Positions 1-6,443 of a stretch of 15,429 nucleotides of DNA are shown one piece after another. The stretch is from contig SLMV01000196.1 of assembly GCA_007133365.1 (NCBI GenBank), positions 1 to 15,429 of the forward strand, written 5' to 3'. Numbering within the stretch: position 1 is the first letter of the stretch; each line of letters begins with the position of its first letter. The notes beneath the pieces were generated by a model. It had not been told where the DNA came from. It worked only from the letters and a program-made list of their open reading frames with translations, and made no database searches. The position numbers and the translations under genes were made by a program. Source of the stretch: Clostridia bacterium (GTDB lineage: Bacteria > Bacillota > Sulfobacillia > SLMV01).

Positions 1-2
1 CT

Positions 3-239
3 AATTCCGATGGCAAGGATCCAGAGGACGAAGCCACTAGTAATACAGATACCGAGGACGGTAGAACTGAAGCTGATGATCCTGGAGAAGTTGAGAATGA
101 AGAAGGGGAAGAAATAGCTTCCCAAGATGAGAATAACCCAACAAGAGACAGTGCAGCATTACCATGGGTAGGAGTTGGTGTCCTCCTTGTTGCATTCGTG
201 TTGGGAGCCGGTTATTTGCGCCGCAGGTCTTCATCTTAA
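3..239 (+). CDS. C-terminal part of a membrane-anchored surface protein (partial)
   Basis: An open frame enters from the left edge and ends at TAA 237-239. The visible 78 residues are a long, strongly acidic, low-complexity stretch (many D, E, N, S, T), then one hydrophobic segment (about 20 residues) and a short basic tail with three arginines. This is the usual layout of a surface protein whose C-terminus is held in the membrane: an extended linker, a membrane helix and a positive stop-transfer tail. Directly before the hydrophobic run is LPWVG (159-173), which resembles a sortase LPXTG signal with V in place of T, so wall sorting is possible but unproven. The N-terminal domains lie outside the window and the function is unknown. 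The next gene starts 35 bp downstream on the same strand, so the two are probably cotranscribed. The segment is AT-richer than most of the window. Confidence 0.8.
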   Translation, partial: NSDGKDPEDEATSNTDTEDGRTEADDPGEVENEEGEEIASQDENNPTRDSAALPWVGVGVLLVAFVLGAGYLRRRSSS

Positions 240-274
240 GGTCAGGGATTTGATGGTGCCCAGGAGGTGTTTGA

Positions 275-1936
275 ATGAGTAAATTTAAAAATTTAGGAAT
301 AAATTACATTAGGCTTACCTTTTTTATTATGACCCTTTTATTGATTCTGGTTTGTTCATCAAGTGTCATTCTGGCCGAGGAACCCCCTCCGTCCGATACC
401 GAAGAGATATGGTTTGAGGTGCTTCCAACCTATATCGTCACTTTCTCAGAGACGAACAACCAGGAGGATGTTTCCATCCAGGTCTATACTGATGCTTCTC
501 GGACAGAGCAGGTGGGTGAAACCCTTTCTACAGATTCAACTGGTATCGCTTCTCTCAACCTTGGAGCAGGAGAGTATTGGTTTCGAGCTCAACGATCGGG
601 ATTTGAGAATTTTCTCGGTGCCTTTATTGTCGTTGATGCTGATAAGACCGTGAACTTCACGATGATTGAGTCCACGACACCACCTCCGCCTCCTCCACCA
701 CCACCTCCACCTAGTTATGAGCTGACTATTGCCGTGGAAGGTGAGGGTACCGTCACCCCCTACGTGGGTACCCAATCCCACCCGGAGGGTACGGAAATAG
801 ACTTGGTTGCTATACCTGCAGAGGGCTGGCAGTTTAAGCGTTGGTCAGGGGACATCATCGGTACTGCCCACGAGATCCAAGTCACCCTCATGGATGACAT
901 GGCATTGACCGCTCACTTTGTGGAAGAGGATGTCTCTGAGATTGATCGCGCCACGGTAGTCATTGATCCCGAGAAGGGTGGATCTCTGGGAGTTAACGGT
1001 ATGATCCAAGTGACTCTACCTTCAAAGGCAACGTCCAAGAAATCCAATCTGACGATCATCGTGTATGACTCGGATCTCGATGAAGAACTTCAGCAAATCA
1101 TCGGTGATCGGATTCAAATAGGCAATAGGGTCTTTCGGGTTACGGTCACAGACGAAGACGGTAAACCCATTCGTCGATTTAGTCAACCGTTGACCTTAGC
1201 CTTTAACTATGACCCGAATACCGTGACAGAAGAACAACTGCAAAATCTCATGATCCACTATTACGATGAGGATCTTCAGACCTGGATCCCCCTTCCCACC
1301 ACTGTGGACCCGCAACGGAGAACCATCACGTGCCAGACAAGCCACTTAACCCTGTTCACCTTACTGGAAGCCGACCGTCTCACCGACATCCAGGGCCACT
1401 GGGGCGAGGCCGACATACTGAAACTCCAGGCCATCGGCGCCATCTCCGGGTATCCGGATTCGACTTTCCGACCAGAAAATATGGTTAATCGGGAACAATT
1501 TGCTCGCATGCTGGTCGATACCGCAGGCATTGAAGTCCCAAGAATCGCCCGATTACTGCCCTTTATTTTCGCCGATGCCGATGCGATCTCCGGCTGGGCC
1601 CAACCGTACGTCGAAGCAGCCGTGACCTATGGCCTCATCGAAGGATACGAAGACCGAACGTTCCGTCCGAAAGAACGAGTAACCCGAATCCAGGTCGCCG
1701 TTATGTTGTCGCGGGCCTTGGGATTGATCCCCTCCGGCACGCCCGATTTCCTGGATGCCGATGACATCCCCTCCTGGGGCGTTGGTCACGTGGCGGCCCT
1801 CGCCGAACGCGACATTATCCAGGGCATCCCGTCGCAGATTGAACCCGGATTTGTTTTCGATCCATCGCGGGCGGCAACACGATCACAATCCGCCGCATTC
1901 TTGTCGCGATATCTCTCCGCGCGTTTGGGCCGGTAG
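275..1936 (+). CDS. Secreted S-layer homology (SLH) domain protein
   Basis: Encodes 553 residues. The ATG at 275 follows AGGAGG (262-267) with 7-bp spacing. A signal peptide covers about residues 1-34, with likely cleavage after ILA. Residues ~45-130 look like a beta-sandwich of the carboxypeptidase-regulatory/CnaB type. A run of 11 prolines (136-146) is the hinge. Residues ~148-215 match the bacterial InlB-B/Flg_new repeat type (GxGTV..., EGTEIDLVAIPAEGWQFKRW). Residues ~225-365 form another beta-rich adhesin-like domain ending in the usual sHLTLFTLLE pattern. Three SLH domains close the protein (~368-416, 431-480, 491-547), with the hallmark GYPDSTFRPENMVNREQFA and GYEDRTFRPKERVTR motifs. 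SLH domains bind pyruvylated secondary cell-wall polymer or peptidoglycan, so the protein is expected on the cell surface with its N-terminal modules displayed. The ligand is unknown. The 5' two-thirds is AT-richer than the SLH-coding end. Confidence 0.93.
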   Translation: MSKFKNLGINYIRLTFFIMTLLLILVCSSSVILAEEPPPSDTEEIWFEVLPTYIVTFSETNNQEDVSIQVYTDASRTEQVGETLSTDSTGIASLNLGAGEYWFRAQRSGFENFLGAFIVVDADKTVNFTMIESTTPPPPPPPPPPPSYELTIAVEGEGTVTPYVGTQSHPEGTEIDLVAIPAEGWQFKRWSGDIIGTAHEIQVTLMDDMALTAHFVEEDVSEIDRATVVIDPEKGGSLGVNGMIQVTLPSKATSKKSNLTIIVYDSDLDEELQQIIGDRIQIGNRVFRVTVTDEDGKPIRRFSQPLTLAFNYDPNTVTEEQLQNLMIHYYDEDLQTWIPLPTTVDPQRRTITCQTSHLTLFTLLEADRLTDIQGHWGEADILKLQAIGAISGYPDSTFRPENMVNREQFARMLVDTAGIEVPRIARLLPFIFADADAISGWAQPYVEAAVTYGLIEGYEDRTFRPKERVTRIQVAVMLSRALGLIPSGTPDFLDADDIPSWGVGHVAALAERDIIQGIPSQIEPGFVFDPSRAATRSQSAAFLSRYLSARLGR

Positions 1937-1994
1937 ACGAAATGAGGAAAAGTCCGTTTAGACTCAATATCCGGTTACGAAAGGATATCAGGCA

Positions 1995-2051
1995 ATGAGC
2001 AAAGGGGGTCCAACCCATCAACTTCAAGTTCGTTCCATCAGATCATCATAA
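1995..2051 (+). CDS. Possible 18-residue leader peptide upstream of the S8 protease
   Basis: A short ORF (ATG 1995, stop TAA 2049-2051; MSKGGPTHQLQVRSIRSS) has an AAGGA Shine-Dalgarno at 1981-1985 with 9-bp spacing. Its stop lies one base before the ATG of the protease gene at 2053, which has no ribosome binding site of its own in the preceding 25 bases. That geometry fits translational coupling, in which ribosomes terminating here restart on the protease. The peptide has no recognisable domain and is probably not functional itself. It could be chance. Confidence 0.35.
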   Translation: MSKGGPTHQLQVRSIRSS

Positions 2052-2052
2052 A

Positions 2053-3621
2053 ATGAGCCGACGCTTCTTTCTGCTCGTTACCATCGCCGTCTTCCTTTTG
2101 ATGACGATGTTTTCCAGTCATGACATTGGCACCCAGGCGGCCCCGCCCGAAAGGCACGATCTTCTTATCGGGTTTCACGGCCCTCCTGATCCCGAATTGG
2201 TCCGCGGTTTGGGTGGTGATATCTATCGTGAATTCAATATCATCAATGTCATCGCGGCACGCCTCCCAGAAGCGGGCCGAAAGGCCCTGGCCGAACACAC
2301 GTCCATACGCTTTATCGAATTCGACACACCGGTTTATGCGCTTGAACAAAGCGTTCCCTGGGGGATCGATCGCGTCTTTGAAGACGAAACCGAGCCCTTC
2401 CCCACCTGGTGGACGTCAACCGGCAGTCCGGTGGCTGTGGCGGTGCTCGATACCGGGATTGATAAATTCCATGAGGATTTGGCAGCCAATGTGGTCGGGG
2501 GCATCAATACCGTTGACGACACCAATTGGTGGGACGATGTTCACACTCATGGCACCCATGTGGCGGGTACCATTGCCGCCATCAACAATGATGTCGGCGT
2601 CGTCGGTGTGGCACCCGGCGCACAACTTTTCGCCGTAAAAGTCCTTGAGGATGAGGGAAGCGGCACGGCCTCCTCGGTTGCGGCCGGCATCGATTGGGCC
2701 GTCACCCAGAATATTCCGATCATCAACATGAGTTTGGGCGCAAAAGACTTTTCGCAAACACTACAGGAGGCTTGCGATGCTGCCTACTCAGCGGGCCATC
2801 TGATTTTGGCTTCAGCTGGGAATGCCGGTGAGGAATCGATCGAAGACAATGTCCGATATCCGGCGAGATTTAACTCGGTTATCGCGGTCGGTGCCTCCGA
2901 TCCCGATGACAACCGAGCACAATTTGCATCGTCCTGGTCCAGCACCGGGCCGGCCGTTGAGTTAATAGCCCCGGGTCTCAGTATCATGAGCACCCTTCCC
3001 GGCGATAGCTATGGCACCAAGTCGGGCACGTCCATGGCCTCGCCCCATGTTGCGGGGGTTGCGGCCCTGGTATGGGCAACCGACCCTGCTCTTTCAAATG
3101 TCGGTCTGCGCTCTGTCCTAAACGACTCGGCAGTGGATTTGGGCCTTCATGACTGGGAACAAGGAAACGGATTGGTGCGGGCTGATCATGCCGTGGCGGC
3201 GGTCGCCCCCGACACCTCGGTGAGCATCACCACACACCCCCTCGATTTTGGAACCCTTCGAGCCGGCAACTCTACTAGTTTGAACCAAACACCGCTCGTC
3301 GAGATCCAGGGTCCAAACATCGCGGAACTCGCCATCTCGGTCTCACCCATTGGCAACAGCCCAACCCCGTGGCGTTGGGGAGACGGCATCCAACCCGATA
3401 CCGTGAAACTGAGCCTCCGCCTCATCGAAGGACCGGAAGGTCTAGTCTATCCCTTGGAAGTGGTCATTGACGATGCGGGAGAATTTATGTTTTTCAGTGG
3501 CGAAAGTATTCCGGAAGGAACTTATGTGGCAGATGCGACATTAAGCGCGGGTCCACAGGAAACGGCAACGCTAAATCAATCGATGTGGGCCGTCATCACC
3601 TATTCAGTGGTGGTTGATTAG
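2053..3621 (+). CDS. Secreted subtilisin-family serine protease (S8)
   Basis: Encodes 522 residues. The N-terminus MSRRFFLLVTIAVFLLMTMF is a clear signal peptide (cleavage near residue 30), which supports the ATG at 2053. Residues ~35-100 look like an I9-type propeptide that would chaperone and inhibit the zymogen. The catalytic domain (~105-385) has the complete triad and oxyanion site in the usual order: D133 in AVLDTGID, H166 in HTHGTHVAGT, N257 in ASAGNAGE, S327 in GTSMASPHVAGVAAL. A C-terminal extension (~387-522) of beta-rich character, without a membrane segment, may act in substrate or surface binding. The protein should be an active extracellular endoprotease. It lies 116 bp after the SLH gene on the same strand, which suggests a shared surface-related role such as processing, though no substrate can be inferred. 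No Shine-Dalgarno directly precedes it (see the leader ORF). It converges with the gene that ends at 3802. Confidence 0.95.
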   Translation: MSRRFFLLVTIAVFLLMTMFSSHDIGTQAAPPERHDLLIGFHGPPDPELVRGLGGDIYREFNIINVIAARLPEAGRKALAEHTSIRFIEFDTPVYALEQSVPWGIDRVFEDETEPFPTWWTSTGSPVAVAVLDTGIDKFHEDLAANVVGGINTVDDTNWWDDVHTHGTHVAGTIAAINNDVGVVGVAPGAQLFAVKVLEDEGSGTASSVAAGIDWAVTQNIPIINMSLGAKDFSQTLQEACDAAYSAGHLILASAGNAGEESIEDNVRYPARFNSVIAVGASDPDDNRAQFASSWSSTGPAVELIAPGLSIMSTLPGDSYGTKSGTSMASPHVAGVAALVWATDPALSNVGLRSVLNDSAVDLGLHDWEQGNGLVRADHAVAAVAPDTSVSITTHPLDFGTLRAGNSTSLNQTPLVEIQGPNIAELAISVSPIGNSPTPWRWGDGIQPDTVKLSLRLIEGPEGLVYPLEVVIDDAGEFMFFSGESIPEGTYVADATLSAGPQETATLNQSMWAVITYSVVVD

Positions 3622-3801
3622 GATTCCACTGGTCGGTTTGGTGAGAATGCTCAAACATCCTATCGTCCTCAGGATCCTCGCGCTCGGTCCCTTAAGAAAC
3701 TACGTGCCCCGGGTCAGGAGCCAAACCATGAGAAGAACGGTTTTAGGATTCGCATCGATTCATTTGATGCAACCTCTCCCGGCGCTCCTATGCCCCGTAA
3801 A

Positions 3802-4629
3802 TCAGCGCAAGGCTTCAATGCGAATGTTGCCATTGGACGTGCGAAGGAAGACTTCATAATCACCTGCACCCATGGTGCCCACAAACTCCGTTTGAGAATG
3901 TTGCTGCACTTGCAATAGTTCCTCGTCCACCGATACACGCCCATTGGAGGTCCGGGCTGTGAGGGCGGCGTCCAATTCCGGAGAAAGCGCGGCCACCACT
4001 CGCCCATTGCTGGTTGAAATCTCTACCCGATCGCGAATGGCCCGAACGTCCACCTCAATGCCGCCATTGGAACTTCTCACCCGATCAATGCCCCGACAAT
4101 CCTGAACTTGGGCCCGGCCGTTCGACGTCCAGGCATGAACGTAACCATCGATCCCCTGCAAGCGAAGATTTCCGTTTGATGTTTCCGCCTTCAAATCACC
4201 GGACGTGCCCACCACCACGAGATGCCCATTGCTGGTTTTCACCTCGCTTAAGATTAGGCCTTCTGGTACCACCACATCCCACTCCACCACCACCGAGCGG
4301 CGGGGCGGATCGGGGTAAATGGTTTCCGCCCTAAACGTGGTCCCCGGCGTCACCACGATTTCCACATCCTCAAGATTCGCCCGTTGAAAACTGCGTTTGA
4401 TTACCGTTAGCGATAATTCGGTGGCAGTGGCCGATTGGCGTACATGAACACTTCCATTTTCGTTGACGATGGCGATCTCCGTACCAGGCTCTAGTGAATA
4501 GAGTCCCTCCCACGTTTCGCGGGCCTGAAATACACTCAAGGCATCCCCGAAAAGGCCGCAGCCCGATACCATCAAAAGCGTCAGTGTAAGAAGAATGAGA
4601 ACGGATGCGTACTTCACCCAATTATTCAT
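3802..4629 (-). CDS. DUF4097 beta-helix lipoprotein
   Basis: Encodes 275 residues. The start is ATG 4629-4627, preceded on the minus strand by AGGAGG and a 7-bp spacer. The frame extends upstream to an ATG at 4659, but that would put ten non-signal residues in front of the lipoprotein signal. The signal peptide ends in the lipobox VSGC (Cys24), so the protein is expected to be lipid-anchored on the outer face of the cytoplasmic membrane. From ~residue 130 it carries seven (T/S)SNG motifs (Ser at 133, 151, 169, 187, 207, 228, 265), mostly 18 to 21 residues apart, each followed by a short beta strand. This is the pattern of DUF4097 putative adhesins, predicted right-handed beta-helices. The biochemical role of the family is unknown. 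It converges with the S8 protease and is divergent from the M24-fold gene. Confidence 0.9.
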   Translation of the reverse strand: MNNWVKYASVLILLTLTLLMVSGCGLFGDALSVFQARETWEGLYSLEPGTEIAIVNENGSVHVRQSATATELSLTVIKRSFQRANLEDVEIVVTPGTTFRAETIYPDPPRRSVVVEWDVVVPEGLILSEVKTSNGHLVVVGTSGDLKAETSNGNLRLQGIDGYVHAWTSNGRAQVQDCRGIDRVRSSNGGIEVDVRAIRDRVEISTSNGRVVAALSPELDAALTARTSNGRVSVDEELLQVQQHSQTEFVGTMGAGDYEVFLRTSNGNIRIEALR

Positions 4630-4952
4630 GCCATGACCTCCTCTTAGGATGCGATGCAATCAACCCTTTGAGCGCCCTTTGTCGCTCTCTGATCGTACCA
4701 CATTTTCGAGTGATATTGACCCAAATCAATAGGTCCCAAGGGAATGCACCCAAAGAGAGCGAAATAGACCCATATATTATCGATCCGAACGATCAAAACG
4801 CACCATTGGAAGCGACGTCATGAGTTAGTAACCACGCACACCATAAACGCCCAAGCCTTTGCCAGCCGACACAACTTTTCGCCAGTAACTCGAGATCGGA
4901 TTATTGCACACCCACCAAGGTTCCCCGAAAAGACGACGAAAGGATGGTAAGA
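4630..4952. other. Divergent intergenic regulatory region
   Basis: This 323-bp gap between two divergent genes holds no convincing ORF. It contains an FNR/CRP-like box (4716-4729). It also has a 9-bp perfect inverted repeat, TCGCTCTCT (4682-4690) and AGAGAGCGA (4754-4762), that brackets the box. A minus-strand extended -10-like TGGTACGAT (4692-4700 on the plus strand) has no good -35. The plus-strand AT-rich stretch around 4773-4780 (TATATTAT) could be a -10 for the rightward gene, but no matching -35 is visible. Confidence 0.5.
4716..4729. promoter_or_regulatory. FNR/CRP-family operator-like palindrome
   Basis: TTGAC-CCAA-ATCAA matches the FNR consensus TTGAT-N4-ATCAA at 9 of 10 positions. 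It is part of a wider TATTGA-N6-TCAATA palindrome (4714-4731). The centre lies about 37 bp upstream of the start predicted from the minus-strand TACGAT -10. That is close to, but not exactly, the class II activator position (-41.5). No -35 is seen there, as would be expected for an activator-dependent promoter. The match is seen in the sequence; binding is inferred. Confidence 0.4.
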
Positions 4953-6101
4953 ATGGGAACTCAGGCCACCATTTCGGAACGCAACCGGCGCTTCGCCCGG
5001 TTGCAAGATGCCATGATGAAAGAAGAACTCGATGTTTTATTGGTCGCCGGTAAAGGACATAGTTCCAGCGGGCGCGGCTATTTTCGCTGGCTCACGGATT
5101 TTCACTTGTGGGGACATGACGGCATGATCCTCTTCCCCCTCGAAGGGGACCCCATGCTCACCCTGACCAGCGCGGGCGTGGCCAAACGCATCGCCACCAC
5201 CCCCGGATGGATTGACCACGCCCAGGGTGATTGGTATGTCACCCCCACAATCGTGACCGAACTCAAAAGACGCGGATTGGACCGGGGCCGCATTGGCATC
5301 GCCGGCTACGAATTTATCGTCGGTGCCGGCGCCTTTCATCGTCTCCAGGAGGGGCTTCCCGATGCCGCCTTGATTAATGCGGATCACATGATGAATCGGG
5401 TGCGCGCGATCAAGAGTCCCCTCGAGGTCCAACAAATCCGAGAACTCTGGGCCATGACCAAAGGGGCCATGGAACGTTTCGTCACCCACCTCGAACCCGG
5501 GATGACTGAAAAGCAGGCATCCATGGAATCCGTTCGCTATATCCACGAACACGGCGCCCGCAATTACCTGATCTTTCACAACGGAAACATCCCCACCGAT
5601 CGCTTAGTAGAATTGGAAGACATTCTGGCATACCACATGGAAGTGTGCGGAAAAAGCGGGCATTGCAATGAATTAACGGTTACCTTAGCGTTTCGGGACC
5701 CCACGCCGGACGAACTCCGGATCATGGAGGCGGAATTTAGCGTCTACGAAGAAATCCAAAAGGCGGCCAAACCGGGTGCCCGCCTCGGTGATCTTTTTGA
5801 CCAATACGAAAGAGCCCTGGTGGAAGCCGGTTTCGAGCTGGCGGACGAACCGCTTCATCACTACGAATTTCACGGCCAGGGCATGGACTGGACGGAATGG
5901 CCCACCTTTGCCCCCAACGATCCGGTCAATCATGATGTCGAATTGCAAGCCGGCATGGTCATCAACTATCATCCGGCCGCCAATATCAAACCCACCGCGG
6001 ACGTGCGCCAAAAGACCGGCATCAATGACCATCTCCTGATCACCGAAAACGGGAGCATCCGTTTGAGCGGGGATTGGGACATGCGCTGGCGTATCGTCTA
6101 A
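4953..6101 (+). CDS. M24 (creatinase/Xaa-Pro peptidase fold) protein, metal site apparently lost
   Basis: Encodes 382 residues. I chose ATG 4953 because AAAGGA (4939-4944) lies 8 bp before it; the in-frame ATG at 4944 overlaps that site. Residues ~5-150 form a creatinase-type N-terminal domain and ~155-380 the pita-bread M24 domain. Length and order fit Xaa-Pro peptidase/creatinase proteins. The conserved histidine of the HGxG motif is kept (H307, EFHGQG). The other canonical metal ligands appear replaced: the two Asp of the DxG...D block fall in AYHMEVCGKSGHCNEL, the Glu of xEPG is His340 (NYHPAAN), and the Glu of xRxED is Asn358 (GINDHLL). Creatinase itself is a metal-independent member with lost ligands, so a hydrolase or lyase on a small substrate is possible. 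An ordinary aminopeptidase is unlikely. The product is cytoplasmic (no signal peptide). It is monocistronic, followed by a hairpin. Confidence 0.85.
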   Translation: MGTQATISERNRRFARLQDAMMKEELDVLLVAGKGHSSSGRGYFRWLTDFHLWGHDGMILFPLEGDPMLTLTSAGVAKRIATTPGWIDHAQGDWYVTPTIVTELKRRGLDRGRIGIAGYEFIVGAGAFHRLQEGLPDAALINADHMMNRVRAIKSPLEVQQIRELWAMTKGAMERFVTHLEPGMTEKQASMESVRYIHEHGARNYLIFHNGNIPTDRLVELEDILAYHMEVCGKSGHCNELTVTLAFRDPTPDELRIMEAEFSVYEEIQKAAKPGARLGDLFDQYERALVEAGFELADEPLHHYEFHGQGMDWTEWPTFAPNDPVNHDVELQAGMVINYHPAANIKPTADVRQKTGINDHLLITENGSIRLSGDWDMRWRIV

Positions 6102-6364
6102 TCGTCCCTTGGTATAAACCGAAGCCCCCGGGGTCCCGGGGGCTTCGCTAGGAGTCGAGCATCCGAGGAAGAAAGGATGCTAGCCAAATCTTCCGGGTCC
6201 CGACTACCGACACCCGGTGCCGTCTCGTTCTGAGATCCGGACAACCGCATCATCTCGGGATTTTTCCATCATCATTCATTCCTACCGCGTACATTTCGTC
6301 ATTTTAACCCCTTCTGCCGATCAAAAGTCCAACCGTCGGGTCGGATCGGATTCGCGTCCATGTG
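6102..6364. other. Non-coding stretch upstream of the efflux promoter
   Basis: Together with the promoter/operator segment up to 6443 this is 342 bp without a gene. After the GC-rich hairpin (6120-6147) comes a 7-bp inverted repeat, AGCATCC/GGATGCT (6158-6164 and 6175-6181). Then comes a weak hairpin, CTGAGAT/ATCTCGG (6230-6236 and 6252-6258, 15-base loop), followed by GATTTTT. The latter could be a back-up terminator for the M24 transcript. No credible ORF with a ribosome binding site is present. Confidence 0.5.
6120..6147 (+). terminator. GC-rich hairpin after the M24-fold gene
   Basis: A perfect 13-bp inverted repeat (CGAAGCCCCCGGG / CCCGGGGGCTTCG) with a 2-base nominal centre lies 18 bp after the stop codon. 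There is no T-tract after it (GCTAGGAG), so it is not a textbook intrinsic terminator. It may act as a U-less terminator or as a 3'-end stabilising structure, and being symmetric it would act in either direction. Confidence 0.7.
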
Positions 6365-6393
6365 TTGACAGGCCCCACCGCGGCGGTTACAAT
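6365..6393 (+). promoter_or_regulatory. Sigma-70/SigA-type promoter of the efflux operon
   Basis: The -35 is TTGACA (6365-6370, 6/6) and the -10 is TACAAT (6388-6393, 5/6), with exactly 17 bp between them. This predicts a transcription start near 6400, a 44-base leader before the TolC-like gene, and strong expression when not repressed. Confidence 0.88.
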
Positions 6394-6401
6394 CAGATAA
6401 A

Positions 6402-6419
6402 ACTGACCGGTCGGTCAGT
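6402..6419. promoter_or_regulatory. TetR-family operator
   Basis: ACTGACCG-GT-CGGTCAGT is a palindrome with perfect 8-bp arms. It is placed at about +3 to +20 relative to the predicted start, where a bound dimer would block transcription. GACCG/CGGTC half-sites are common for TetR/AcrR regulators. The obvious candidate protein is the TetR-type product encoded at the end of the same operon (11970-12578). Confidence 0.85.
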
Positions 6420-6443
6420 ATCTCTCTTGAAGGAGGAGCCCCC

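Noticed and set aside
667..713. Repetitive CC-rich tract in the SLH gene as a possible repeat or slippage element
   Set aside because: It encodes an in-frame 11-proline hinge with mixed CCA/CCT/CCG codons, which is ordinary for surface proteins.
3622..3801. Possible terminator between the convergent protease and lipoprotein genes
   Set aside because: Only a 5-bp AAACC/GGTTT stem with an 11-base loop was found (around 3721-3745), too weak to call.
4944..4952. Upstream ATG of the M24-fold gene as the start
   Set aside because: It overlaps the AAAGGA ribosome site that is correctly spaced for the ATG at 4953.
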